A stretch of DNA of 64,000 nt from CAYMPH01 sp964392365 (GTDB lineage Bacteria; Spirochaetota; UBA4802; UBA5550): NCBI GenBank assembly GCA_964392365.1, contig CAYMPH010000005.1, forward strand, positions 1-64,000. The letters run 5' to 3'. The notes beneath the pieces were generated by a model. That model saw only the letters and a program-made list of their open reading frames with translations. It searched no databases and was not told the DNA's origin. Position 1 is the stretch's first letter; each line of letters starts with the position of its first letter. The translations under genes and the position numbers were made by a program. Positions 7,847 through 17,365 of the stretch are shown one piece after another.

Positions 7847-9283
7847 CTACTTCTCAAGAGCCTTGTAAACAACATCATAATTATTCGAAGCATTCCAGAA
7901 AAGATACCCGAACGCATTTGAATCATCAGAACCTTTAATCTGATCGCGGATATATTTTGCATTATAATTAGACACGCGCAATGTAAAAGCCTGAAGCCAC
8001 GGCCGCACCTTCACCTTCCCTCCGGACATGGACAGAACCTTACTGCACCCTTCTTTAATAAAATAATAAGGATGATCACCGGGATTCGCCCTGCCGTCAA
8101 AATCATCATTAAAATGAGAAGGATACAGCATGGGGCTGATTACATCGCAATGTTCAGCAAGCAGGGATATTCTCTGGCCGGTTGATTTAATATCAACCTC
8201 CTTGCCCCATGCAACCACCCCGAATATATCAATTGAAAGATTTGTATTTTTTAATGAAATTTCCTTTCTCGCTCTTTTGAGAAAATTTGCTATAGTTTCC
8301 TCTCTGGAAACTTTTCCGAAATCATACGCAAAAACTGCATCGCTGAAATCACCTGTTGTGGGGAATCTGATATAATCAAACTGAATTTCATTAACTCCAA
8401 GCTCTGCAAGTTCAACTGCCAGTTTAATATTATAATCCTGAACTTTTTTATTTGTCGGGTCGCACCAGATTTCTCTTCCGCCCGGAGTCCAGGTTCCGCC
8501 TGTTCTTTTTGATTTAATGGCAAGACTCTTGTCTGTTTTAGCAAGAAGCTGGTCATGAAAAACCGATATTCTTGCGATGGAATAAATTTTATTTTTTTTA
8601 AGCTCACGTATCAGTTTTTTAACATTGCCTATAGTCATATTTTTATCTGTATTATATCTTTTAACATCAGCAATTGAACTGTTATGATTAACAATCCCTC
8701 CGACATCCTTTATATCAAAAACAACACAATTGATGCCGAGACTTTCAAGATTTGGAATTTTCTCAAAAAATCTGCGGCTGCCTGCTGAACTTCCGCTGAG
8801 ATAAATTCCTTTAGTAAAAACAATATCCGGTTTTTTATGATTACGGGCATCTTCTATAAGAGCAGGAAGCTTTTCAGGGATAAGAATTATTTTTCCTTCA
8901 GAAATAGTGTTTCCATTTATGCCGTTTATTTTTCTCAGCAGGGTATCCATTTCCTGAACAGTAAATATATCAGTATATTTAATCAGTAAAGCTGCAGCAT
9001 CCCTCACCTTGATTTCATTCTTCGGTTTATAAAACAGGAAAGGCCCTGAATGGAACATTTCATCAGATAAAGCTGAAAATGGTTTCTCATACGATAAAAG
9101 TTTCTCAGGCCGCACTATAATAAAAACTCCTTTTGAAGGGAGAATTGACTGGGTTATGCCTGCAGATAAGCTTAATATATAATCACCCGCATAACGGATT
9201 CTTCCATAATTCATGCTCACTGTCCAGGTAACTGCAAAAAGCACAACTGCAGCAAATATCAGATATCTTGTCTGTTCTTTCAT
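7847..9283 (-). CDS. Putative glycoside hydrolase (DUF4015 TIM barrel), membrane-anchored
   Basis: 478 residues. One N-terminal helix (about 8-25) acts as a signal or anchor, followed by a linker region of about 100 residues. The C-terminal barrel (about 155-478) contains KGIYLSGSSAGSRRF, VVFDIKDVGG, WCDPTNKKVQDYN, VNEIQFDYIRFPTTG and ISPMLYPSHF. These match the DUF4015 putative glycoside hydrolase family, which is related to alpha-amylase-like barrels. FDYIRFP and the following acidic residues probably form the active site. It likely acts on an envelope or extracellular polysaccharide; the substrate is unknown. Confidence 0.85.
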   Translation of the reverse strand: MKEQTRYLIFAAVVLFAVTWTVSMNYGRIRYAGDYILSLSAGITQSILPSKGVFIIVRPEKLLSYEKPFSALSDEMFHSGPFLFYKPKNEIKVRDAAALLIKYTDIFTVQEMDTLLRKINGINGNTISEGKIILIPEKLPALIEDARNHKKPDIVFTKGIYLSGSSAGSRRFFEKIPNLESLGINCVVFDIKDVGGIVNHNSSIADVKRYNTDKNMTIGNVKKLIRELKKNKIYSIARISVFHDQLLAKTDKSLAIKSKRTGGTWTPGGREIWCDPTNKKVQDYNIKLAVELAELGVNEIQFDYIRFPTTGDFSDAVFAYDFGKVSREETIANFLKRARKEISLKNTNLSIDIFGVVAWGKEVDIKSTGQRISLLAEHCDVISPMLYPSHFNDDFDGRANPGDHPYYFIKEGCSKVLSMSGGKVKVRPWLQAFTLRVSNYNAKYIRDQIKGSDDSNAFGYLFWNASNNYDVVYKALEK

Positions 9284-9433
9284 TTCTAATCCGTTTATTT
9301 TATTGTCTTATTATAATTTTTTAATTGAAAAATTCGGCTTGAATTTATCATGATTATTAAGTAAAAAAATTGCCGAAAATCATAAAAAGAATATTTTTTA
9401 TTTTAAAAAATTTGTCTTTACGCAATAATTTCT

Positions 9434-10264
9434 GTGGAGCTGTATAATTCAAGCAAGATTATAAAACTTATGGGAAAAATTTTAAACATACCGGTAAATA
9501 TAGGTAGCAGAGCAATTAAGTTCTGGTATGATGTTATGGATTTTATCGGATTTATTAAAGAAATAATAAATTCATTGAAATCCATACGGTACCTGAGTTT
9601 CAGATCAATTTACACCATTATAATAAACCAGATCCGCTTTACAGGAATACACGCACTTCCGTTTATTCTGTTCATAGCCATTCTTATAGGCGGAACAGTA
9701 ATTATTCAGGCCATGACACGGCTTCCAAAATTCGGTGTTGAGGGATTCATTGGTGATCTTCTTGTGGTAATAATAGCAAGAGAGCTCGGCCCTCTCATCA
9801 CAGCTCTGATTGTAGTAACCCGCTCCGGTTCAGCAATGGCCACGGAAATTGCGACCCAGAAATCGAGCAGGGAAATTGAATCCATGGAAATAATGGGTAT
9901 AGATACAAAACTATATATAGTAGTTCCAAGGATAATTTCTTCTATACTTTCAATATTTTCACTGATAATAATTTTTGACGTTGCTGCATTTTTAGGCGGC
10001 TATGTAATTTCACAGACAGCTGTTTTTATTCCGCCGGATATTTTTCTCCAGGCAATTATAGATTCATTCACAATGAAGGATCTTTTATCTGCTGTAATTA
10101 AAAGTCTTATCAGCGGTATACTTATTCCTCTAATCAGCTGTTATTACGGATTTAAACCTGTTTCCAAATTTGAAATCCCGATATTTGTATCAAGAGCAGT
10201 AATCAGATCTCTTGTTTATATTTTTGTAATAAATGCAATTATATCTATTTTATTTTATTTTTAA
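9434..10264 (+). CDS. mlaE: MlaE-family phospholipid ABC transporter permease
   Basis: 276 residues with the Mla permease core. An N-terminal amphipathic helix is followed by five to six transmembrane segments and the conserved stretch ARELGPLITALIVVTRSGSA...EIESMEIMGID. This is the coupling and dimer region of MlaE. The reading frame opens with a GTG at 9434 with no clear ribosome site; the ATG at 9470 is an alternative. It is the first gene of a four-gene plus-strand operon (permease, ATPase, MCE protein, lipoprotein). The complex moves lipids between the inner and outer membranes in diderm bacteria. Confidence 0.9.
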   Translation: MELYNSSKIIKLMGKILNIPVNIGSRAIKFWYDVMDFIGFIKEIINSLKSIRYLSFRSIYTIIINQIRFTGIHALPFILFIAILIGGTVIIQAMTRLPKFGVEGFIGDLLVVIIARELGPLITALIVVTRSGSAMATEIATQKSSREIESMEIMGIDTKLYIVVPRIISSILSIFSLIIIFDVAAFLGGYVISQTAVFIPPDIFLQAIIDSFTMKDLLSAVIKSLISGILIPLISCYYGFKPVSKFEIPIFVSRAVIRSLVYIFVINAIISILFYF

Positions 10265-10273
10265 CGGTGTAAA

Positions 10274-11029
10274 ATGAGCGATATCATTCTTGATATTAAA
10301 AATTTATCCTGCGTAAGCAACACAGGCAGGCTTCAGAATATTTCCTTCAGCATAAAACGCGGAGAGGACCTGGTTCTTTACGGCCCGGAAAATTCCGGTA
10401 TAAAACTTCTTATGTCAATCATTCTCGGGTTTAATAAAAAATATACCGGCGATATTATTTTTTTAGATAAAAACATGAAAGATTATGATTATATTGATAT
10501 GCACAGCCAGAAAAAATTCATAGGCTATCTGCATGAAGATTACGGCTTGATAAGCAATATGACGGTCGATGAAAATATCTCACTTCCTCTTCGTTATCAT
10601 TCAAAAATTTCAGAAGCGGAAATAAAAAAAATTGTAAGCAGACTGATTTTCAATCTGAATCTTGATCACTGTAAAAAATTAAGGCCTATAGATCTCACTC
10701 AGTCAGAGATCCTGAAAACAGCATATGCCCGTTCTATCGCTCTTGATCCGGACATTCTGATAATTGAACATGCATTCGGCGGCCAGTCTGCATTAGATAT
10801 AAAAGCTTTTACAACAGACGTTTACGAAAGAGCAAAAAAACCGGGGAAATCTATTTTGTTTATTTCATACAATCCGGAAAAATTTAATGACCTGGTGGAT
10901 ACATATATTATGTTTTTTGACGGAAGGATAGTATTTATGGGTGATAACAACAGTTACCGGAATTCAGATAATCCATATTTAATACAGTACAAAAATGTAT
11001 CTGAAACCGGTCCAATGTCCCTACTTTAG
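10274..11029 (+). CDS. MlaF-like ABC ATPase with degenerate catalytic motifs
   Basis: 251 residues aligning over their length with MlaF-type ATPases, but every catalytic motif is altered. The Walker A region reads GPENSGIK (37-44), with Ile where the ATP-binding Lys should be. The Q-loop Gln is Glu88. The LSGGQ signature is LTQSE (141-145). Walker B is ILIIEH, with Glu165 for Asp and His166 for the catalytic Glu. The H-switch His is Tyr199. The frame is intact and ARSIALDPD and FGGQ are retained, so this is a kept gene rather than a decaying one. It sits between mlaE (9-nt gap) and mlaD (24-nt gap). It probably forms a structural or regulatory subunit, perhaps pairing with an active ATPase elsewhere. 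Confidence 0.8.
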   Translation: MSDIILDIKNLSCVSNTGRLQNISFSIKRGEDLVLYGPENSGIKLLMSIILGFNKKYTGDIIFLDKNMKDYDYIDMHSQKKFIGYLHEDYGLISNMTVDENISLPLRYHSKISEAEIKKIVSRLIFNLNLDHCKKLRPIDLTQSEILKTAYARSIALDPDILIIEHAFGGQSALDIKAFTTDVYERAKKPGKSILFISYNPEKFNDLVDTYIMFFDGRIVFMGDNNSYRNSDNPYLIQYKNVSETGPMSLL

Positions 11030-11053
11030 AATGAATTTATAACGGAGCAAATT

Positions 11054-11755
11054 ATGTTAAATTTACAAAAAACTGAACTGAGGGTCGGACTTTTCATTCT
11101 GATTCCGCTGCTGATAATGTTTGTATTTATTTTATTTAAACTTGGATATTCTATCGCCGGTTCCACAATGGATGTATATCTTAAAATAGACAGTATCACT
11201 TCTATAAAAAAAGGAACTCCGGTAAAAATAAAAGGCTACGAAATCGGCCGTGTTGCAGAAATAAAACCGGTTTATAAGCCTGCTCTGCATTTTCTGGCGC
11301 TAATGAGAATAAACAGGGATGTTGATCTATACGAAGACTGTTCTGCAATTATTATGAATCAGAATATAATCGGAGATCCTGTAATTGAATTCAGAAATCC
11401 TGAAAGAAAAGGTCTGCCTCTGAGAGACGGTGATGTAATAGAAGGTATTGAATATGTCAACCTCGAAGCGATTCTACAGGACGTTCACAATCTGCTTGCA
11501 AACCTTTCAAGCACTGTGGATGTTTTCAAGCAGATTGCAGGAGAAAGCCGTCAGAATATCAGAACGCTGGTTGCTAACCTTACCACGAGCGTCAGCAGCA
11601 TAAATAACATTCTTGAAGGTTCTCAGAAGGATATTCTCATGATGTTAGGATCATTCAGGAAAACTGCTGAAACCTTACAGCAGATTTCAGTAGAGTTGAA
11701 AGACAGTCCGATGAAGTTTATATTTAAAGAAGACAAGCCTAAAGGGAAAAAATAA
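11054..11755 (+). CDS. mlaD: MlaD-family MCE-domain lipid-binding protein
   Basis: 233 residues: one N-terminal transmembrane helix (about 10-33), an MCE domain (about 38-118, with SIKKGTPVKIKGYEIGRV and GDPVIEF) and a helical tail (about 130-215). MCE proteins form hexameric rings that receive lipid in the periplasm from MlaE. GGAG precedes the ATG. It lies in operon with the permease and the degenerate ATPase and is followed 5 nt later by a lipoprotein gene. Confidence 0.88.
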   Translation: MLNLQKTELRVGLFILIPLLIMFVFILFKLGYSIAGSTMDVYLKIDSITSIKKGTPVKIKGYEIGRVAEIKPVYKPALHFLALMRINRDVDLYEDCSAIIMNQNIIGDPVIEFRNPERKGLPLRDGDVIEGIEYVNLEAILQDVHNLLANLSSTVDVFKQIAGESRQNIRTLVANLTTSVSSINNILEGSQKDILMMLGSFRKTAETLQQISVELKDSPMKFIFKEDKPKGKK

Positions 11756-11760
11756 ACCAT

Positions 11761-12405
11761 ATGAATAAAAATAAATTATATATCATTACAATAAACGCAC
11801 TTATTCTGATATCGATGTTTCCCCTTTTTACCTGCGCATCAACAACCATAAGGCAGGAGAGGGAAAATGTTATTCTGAAAAATTTCACTGAGGAAAAAAA
11901 AGTGAAATATTCCGAAATACTCGTAAATCCGGAAAAATATACAACTGAAGGTTTGAAATACCAGGATAAATACTATAAATATTTAATTGGTATAGCAGGA
12001 GAAATTACAGAGACTAAAAAGCTTGCTATAGCAAAAGGCTCGATCGGTTTCTATTTTGACAAGCGCTCAGGAAATAAGAATAATTTATTCCTCGGATTGG
12101 ATATTGAAACAGGTTTAAATTTTTCAGAAGAATACCAGGTATCTGCTGTAAAAATTCTGAAAAAAAATTTAAAGCTTGTACTAGAAACTCTCAATTCATG
12201 CAAAACAATATTCGAAGAGGATATTGTTGTCGGCATGGTAATCGGCTGGAAATGGAAAAACGGCGGAGACCAGGAATACATGAATGTCTGGATCGGGAAA
12301 AAAGATGTTTTGAGATTTGAAGAAGGAAGCCTCACTCTTGATGAGCTGATTCAGAGAAGTTTCATTACTAATACAACCGGAAAAATTATAAGGCTTCCGT
12401 TATAG
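11761..12405 (+). CDS. Lipoprotein of the Mla-like operon, unknown function
   Basis: 214 residues with a lipobox LFTC at about residues 22-25. The mature part has no recognised domain. It contains a charged N-region and a predicted mixed alpha/beta body with VVGMVIGWKWKNGG. By position it may play the part of the accessory lipoprotein (MlaA- or PqiC-like) in this transport system, but no homology to either is visible. Its 3' end overlaps the convergent hisC gene by 20 nt. Confidence 0.6.
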   Translation: MNKNKLYIITINALILISMFPLFTCASTTIRQERENVILKNFTEEKKVKYSEILVNPEKYTTEGLKYQDKYYKYLIGIAGEITETKKLAIAKGSIGFYFDKRSGNKNNLFLGLDIETGLNFSEEYQVSAVKILKKNLKLVLETLNSCKTIFEEDIVVGMVIGWKWKNGGDQEYMNVWIGKKDVLRFEEGSLTLDELIQRSFITNTTGKIIRLPL

Positions 12406-13441
12406 ATTTCAGCTCTTTGAGAATAGCTTTAATCTCCATCATGGTTCCTACAGTTACCCTGAAATATTCAGACTGAACTTTTCCGTCAAAATATCTCACA
12501 AGAATTTTTCTTTCTTTAAGCTCAAGATAAATTTCCTTTGAGGAAATTTTCGGATGCTTTGTAAAAATAAAATTCGCCCGTGACGGAAATGTTAAAAACC
12601 CAAGCTCAGCAAGCCCGTTCTCGAGATATTCCTTATTATGAATAACCATTTCAATATTATATTTAAATGTTTTTTTGTCAAGAAGAGCAGCTTTTGCCCC
12701 TGCAAGTGCAACACTGTCCATATTATAAGAATCTTTTAATTTTAAAAACCCCTTGATGATATCCTCATGCGCTGCAGCAATACCCACTCTGAGTCCGGCC
12801 AGTGAATACGATTTTGACAAAGTCCTTGTCACTATTAAATTATCAAACTCTTTAACCAGCGAAATGCATGTTCCGCCGTAAAAATCCACATAAGCCTCAT
12901 CTATAACAAGCAGTCCCTTGAATTTTTTCAGAAATTCCCTAACAGCTTTTATTTCAACCCATGTGCCTGTCGGATTATTCGGATTTGCAATAATTACAGG
13001 TGAATACTCTTTCTTTAAAAAATCTGAAAGATTTAAATTCATTTTATTATCGAGCGCAATCTTTTCAAATTTAATCCCGCAGGCTTCAGATAGTGTTGAA
13101 TATAAGGAATATGAAGGATAAGGAAAAGCTGCAATTGCATTTTTTTCAGCAAATCCCCTGAATATCAATGTAAAAATTTCATCCGAGCCGTTTCCAATAA
13201 ATACATTATCAGGCGAAAGCGAATTCTGCTCTGCAAAAATTTTTCTTACTTCAAGTGCAAGCGGATCAGGATATCTTCTCAAGTTTCCATTGGCTGCATC
13301 TTTTAAAGCTTTTACAACAGATTCAAATGGAGGAAACGGATTCTCATTAGTATTAAGTTTAATATATTCGCTGATGCCTTCAGGCTGTTCGCCCGGCATA
13401 TATTCTGTCATTTTTTTAAGAGTGCTGTTCCAGTATTTCAT
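12386..13441 (-). CDS. hisC: Histidinol-phosphate aminotransferase
   Basis: 351 residues, the normal size for this PLP-dependent class II (fold type I) enzyme of histidine synthesis. Motifs include NTNENPFPP, GNGSDEIFTL, NPNNPTGTW, DEAYVDF and the PLP-binding Lys in TRTLSKSYSLAGLRVG. It transfers an amino group from glutamate to imidazole-acetol phosphate. It lies 13 nt after pyrD on the same strand. hisF is about 9.4 kb away, so the his genes are dispersed. Confidence 0.92.
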   Translation of the reverse strand: MKYWNSTLKKMTEYMPGEQPEGISEYIKLNTNENPFPPFESVVKALKDAANGNLRRYPDPLALEVRKIFAEQNSLSPDNVFIGNGSDEIFTLIFRGFAEKNAIAAFPYPSYSLYSTLSEACGIKFEKIALDNKMNLNLSDFLKKEYSPVIIANPNNPTGTWVEIKAVREFLKKFKGLLVIDEAYVDFYGGTCISLVKEFDNLIVTRTLSKSYSLAGLRVGIAAAHEDIIKGFLKLKDSYNMDSVALAGAKAALLDKKTFKYNIEMVIHNKEYLENGLAELGFLTFPSRANFIFTKHPKISSKEIYLELKERKILVRYFDGKVQSEYFRVTVGTMMEIKAILKELKSITEAL

Positions 13442-13454
13442 TGATATCCCCGAT

Positions 13455-14372
13455 TTATATTATTGCGATATGAGCTGAACCGGTTATGCTGCCCACGTCA
13501 TCAATTTTTTTATTTTCCATGTAAGTTTTCAGATTTTCAGAAAGCTTTGCGGCAATATATGGGTCCACCATATTCATAGTGCCTACAGATACTGCAGCTG
13601 ACCCGGCCATCATGAACTCGAGCATATCATCAAATGAGGATATGCCTCCCATGCCTATTATCGGGATTTTAATTTTATCGTATATCTGATAAACAGCTCT
13701 AACAGCAAGAGGCTTAATAGCAGGGCCTGACAATCCTGCTACTTTATTATCGAAATAGGGCTTGCCTGTTTTTATATCTATTTTCATTCCGAGAAATGTA
13801 TTCACTGCTGAAACTGCATCGCATCCTGTTTCCTGCGCACGGACAGCAAATTCAGTTATGCTTGTAACATTCGGCGAAAGTTTTATTATTAGAGGTTTGG
13901 TACAGACTTTCCTCGCTTTTTCAAGAAGATCCGTAAAAATTTTCATATTAGTACCGAAAGCCATCCCGCCCTCTTTCACATTAGGACATGATACATTAAG
14001 TTCAATTGCTGCAATGCCCTCGGCAGAAGAGAGAATAGTACAAAGCTCAATATTTTCTTCTATGCTGTGCCCTGCTACATTTGGTATTGCAACAGCCTTG
14101 TTCTTGATCAGGAAAGGAAGCTTGTCGCTTATAAATTTTTCAACGCCTACATTTTCCAGTCCAATTGAATTAAGCACCCCGGATGGAGTTTCTGCTATTC
14201 TGTTGCCGGAATTTCCTTTTCTAGGATTCAAAGAGAGGCCTTTTGTAAAAATCGCACCGATCTCTGATAGATTTATATATTGGGAAAGTTCCTCGCCATA
14301 ACCGGCTGTGCCGGAAGCGACTGTTACCGGATTTTTTAATTCAAGGCTGCCTATTTTTACAGAAATTTTCAA
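13455..14372 (-). CDS. pyrD: Dihydroorotate dehydrogenase, class 1B catalytic subunit
   Basis: 305 residues. FMN-binding beta/alpha barrel with NPVTVASGTAGYG, the catalytic Cys loop ELNVSCPNVKEGG, LIIKLSPNV and IPIIGMGGISS. The Cys in NVSCPN as catalytic base marks class 1, and length and sequence fit the NAD-linked 1B subtype. That subtype normally pairs with an electron-transfer subunit (PyrK), which is not in this window. It oxidises dihydroorotate to orotate in pyrimidine synthesis. It is probably co-transcribed with hisC. Confidence 0.92.
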   Translation of the reverse strand: MKISVKIGSLELKNPVTVASGTAGYGEELSQYINLSEIGAIFTKGLSLNPRKGNSGNRIAETPSGVLNSIGLENVGVEKFISDKLPFLIKNKAVAIPNVAGHSIEENIELCTILSSAEGIAAIELNVSCPNVKEGGMAFGTNMKIFTDLLEKARKVCTKPLIIKLSPNVTSITEFAVRAQETGCDAVSAVNTFLGMKIDIKTGKPYFDNKVAGLSGPAIKPLAVRAVYQIYDKIKIPIIGMGGISSFDDMLEFMMAGSAAVSVGTMNMVDPYIAAKLSENLKTYMENKKIDDVGSITGSAHIAII

Positions 14373-14455
14373 TTTTGCTTCTCACCATTTTTTAATCAAA
14401 TAAATTAAGTATAAAAAAATAGTCCATTCCTTTTTTATTTTATAAATAAAACATT

Positions 14456-16879
14456 TTACTGGGTATTCTTTTTCTGATTAACTTCGATGATATCCGATCT
14501 GTCAATCAGGGTATATGGAGCTTCACCAAGCCTGTCGAGCAGTTCATCCTGATGCCAGAAACCGCGGACAGAAACATATCCGATCATTTTGAATTTATTT
14601 GATCCGGATGCTTTATACAGAATGCTCCTGTTGAAAAAAATCAATACGGGATTGGTTTCAAAATCAGATGCAATATCGTTCAGCACTTTTCTATTTATAT
14701 TCCAGGAAAAATAAATATCAATTGAATTTGCCATACGTATAACTACCGGAGCTCGTTTATCAATTACTGGTTTTTTCCTGTCCTTCCATGCCCAGTTCCC
14801 GTTTTGAATCTGGTCGAGAAGCGGAAGAGTACCGTCTCCGGAAAGAATAAATAGATTTTTATATGATCTTACATTTTCAACTTTATCCTGATCAATTTTT
14901 GTAAGAAAAATATCAACCTGCTCAGGCAAATCAAGACCTATTACCTGCATTGACGGAAAATCTTCAGCAAGAGTAACAGCAGTAACGCCGGGATTTGCAG
15001 AATTTGCAATAGCCGGACCGATATCAATAAAAACAACATTTTTTCCTTTTATATCGCTGTTCCCATTTAAAAAAACAGATCTGATATCATTCATCGATCT
15101 GGCAGAAGTTCCCGAGAAAAGATCCTTTAAAAAAATATTAGTATCATCATGCCTGCCGGGATAGGTTCTGGATCTTACTCTTTGTATATGCCGTTTATAA
15201 TTATAAACACCGGTATACGACTGCAGCTGGCTGTCTTCTTCTGCAGATAATCCGAGAGATCCATTTGACGGAAGCGATGCAAGGGAGAAAAAATTATAAT
15301 CAAGCTGAACTGTTCCTGTCATTGCTTTTGCTCTTATATAATTTTTTCTATGACCGATAGAATTATAAGTATCAGCTGCAATTTTAAAATACCGTTTTGC
15401 ATCGATATCTTTCTTGCTCAGAAAATATGAAACTGCAATATTATATACTGTATCACCGTAAACCTGCGACTTGATATTGCCTGTGAGATTAAGAACAGCT
15501 TCATTTACCTTCAATATTTTTAATGCATACTCATACTTCCCTGAAGATATTTCCGATGCTGCAAGAATATTAACGACCGTTGCAGCCATCAATGAATTTG
15601 CAAGATCAAGAGAGTCAAGAATAGATACCGCTTTTCTTGCATTTAATGAACTTTCCTGAAAATCACCGATATTGTACAGAACAAGTGAATAATTCGCAAG
15701 CGCATTTGCCATCAACAGAGATTTATCAAGCATAAGATCCGTTAATGTTTTTATTGCAGCCTTATAATGTTTTAAAGACAGGCGGCTGCTGCCGATTCCG
15801 GCAACTGAATTTGCAAGTCCGATCCTGCATCTGACAAAGAATAGAGGATTTTCCTTTTCAGGCATATCAGCCATATCTATAGCAAGCGTGAAATTACTGT
15901 GCGCCTGTGTGAATTTCTCCAGGTCAATAAGAGATTCCCCCATAGAAACCAGATTCTCTGCATAATGAAGAGATGAAATTCTTCCTGTCTGAACTAAAAA
16001 TATATTTGATTGCTCGAGAAAATTAAGTGACGGGCCGAACATTCCAATCCGCCTGTAAGACGTGCCCAATTCCGAAAGCATAACTGAGTGGTTTATCAAA
16101 TCATCCTGCATTACAGAATTTCTCTGTTTTTCATAACTGCTCAATTCATAATATAAATATTTGTATCTGTAAGCATTGTATGGTACATAGTAAGAATGAA
16201 AAACCCTGTCGTTCAGGGTAAAATAATAATATGAGTTCTTTTGAGCTTTCTTGTATAATTTATATGCTTCCTGGGGATCATCTGATTCAATCATAATCCC
16301 TCTGCCTAATAAATCAAATACTGAAAAATCCGCCTGGAAAAGCGGAGTAAGGGAATTAAACAGTGATTGAGATGATCCCTGTTTTTCATTAATAAAAATT
16401 TCATTTTTCTGGAGATAGTTTGTAATATTTATAAAAACCTTGAATACTAGTGATCCTATTTTTTCTTTACTTCCTCTCACATCTGCCAAAGTCTTTTTAT
16501 TGTTTGAATTTAAAAAAATTATTTCCGGTTTAATGATAATATTATTATTAATAATTTCAAATTCGCCGCTGATAATTATTGAAATACCGTATGATCTTAA
16601 TGATTCAATTGAATTCCGGTCCATGCCGTTTGACATGATAAGCCTGGAATACATTCTGCGTCTGAAATCCGGCATAATATTAATTTTCTCTATATGGTTT
16701 AAATAATATGCTATTTGAGCGGAAATTGCATGCCCGATTTGTGCTTTGTCTGAATCATTTGAAGTAAAGGGCTTAATTAAAATTACCGGTTCGGCATAGA
16801 TTTGATTTGAAGAAAAAATAAAAAAAGCAGCAGCAAGCAAATGCAGAAAGTAAAATTTCCGAATGCGGAAATTTTGCAT
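14456..16879 (-). CDS. Large exported TPR protein with methyltransferase-like C-terminus
   Basis: About 807 residues from the ATG at 16879; the frame extends to an ATG at 16918, and neither start has a strong ribosome site. A signal peptide ends near NQIYAEP. A TolB-N/FlgO-like segment (about 25-145) comes first, then at least six tetratricopeptide-like helical pairs (about 190-560). The last 230 residues include VVFIDIGPAIANSANPGV...SMQVIGLDLPEQ, which resembles the first strands of a SAM-binding Rossmann fold. An exported protein would not normally meet SAM, so this fold may bind something else. Function unknown. Confidence 0.7.
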   Translation of the reverse strand: MQNFRIRKFYFLHLLAAAFFIFSSNQIYAEPVILIKPFTSNDSDKAQIGHAISAQIAYYLNHIEKINIMPDFRRRMYSRLIMSNGMDRNSIESLRSYGISIIISGEFEIINNNIIIKPEIIFLNSNNKKTLADVRGSKEKIGSLVFKVFINITNYLQKNEIFINEKQGSSQSLFNSLTPLFQADFSVFDLLGRGIMIESDDPQEAYKLYKKAQKNSYYYFTLNDRVFHSYYVPYNAYRYKYLYYELSSYEKQRNSVMQDDLINHSVMLSELGTSYRRIGMFGPSLNFLEQSNIFLVQTGRISSLHYAENLVSMGESLIDLEKFTQAHSNFTLAIDMADMPEKENPLFFVRCRIGLANSVAGIGSSRLSLKHYKAAIKTLTDLMLDKSLLMANALANYSLVLYNIGDFQESSLNARKAVSILDSLDLANSLMAATVVNILAASEISSGKYEYALKILKVNEAVLNLTGNIKSQVYGDTVYNIAVSYFLSKKDIDAKRYFKIAADTYNSIGHRKNYIRAKAMTGTVQLDYNFFSLASLPSNGSLGLSAEEDSQLQSYTGVYNYKRHIQRVRSRTYPGRHDDTNIFLKDLFSGTSARSMNDIRSVFLNGNSDIKGKNVVFIDIGPAIANSANPGVTAVTLAEDFPSMQVIGLDLPEQVDIFLTKIDQDKVENVRSYKNLFILSGDGTLPLLDQIQNGNWAWKDRKKPVIDKRAPVVIRMANSIDIYFSWNINRKVLNDIASDFETNPVLIFFNRSILYKASGSNKFKMIGYVSVRGFWHQDELLDRLGEAPYTLIDRSDIIEVNQKKNTQ

Positions 16880-17059
16880 TATAGAATTTGCAATAGATTT
16901 ATTTATGCAGTTAAACATGATAATCTATTTTATGATTTCTTTTATTACAGTCAAGAAAATAAACTTCGACCGTGTTTTATAAAATCAGTAAACTTTTTTC
17001 TCTGTAATTCCCGCGAAGGTGGAAAGCTAAAAGAAACAATAGAACGCTGATAAGATAAA

Positions 17060-17309
17060 GGATTTTTTGAACACGGATGACACGGATTTTCACGGATAAG
17101 GATAAAGGATTTGGGATTTTTTTAAGATTAAGAAAAAGAAATAAGGATTAAGAGATTTTTGTATTCGGATAAGTAAAAAGGATTAGGGAGTTTTTTTAAT
17201 AAAAAAATAAGCCTATTAAAAAAATAAAAAGTTGGTCTGTAGATTTGAAGGATATGTGGAAATTAATAATAAAAAATCCGTGTCTATCCGTGTCATCCGT
17301 GTTCTATCT
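17060..17309. repeat. Inverted ACACGGATGACACGGAT array (site B)
   Basis: The left end at 17069-17100 (GAACACGGATGACACGGAT then TTTCACGGATAAGG) and the inverted right end at 17272-17309 (AATCCGTGTCTATCCGTGTC) enclose an AT-rich core of AAGGATTA-type words. It fills most of the space between the TPR gene and the phosphoesterase gene. No other gene is seen there. Confidence 0.85.
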
Positions 17310-17365
17310 TTTATTTTTTTCTTCTCTTCTTAAACGAGGTAAATATTTCCCGGACTAAGCGGTGG

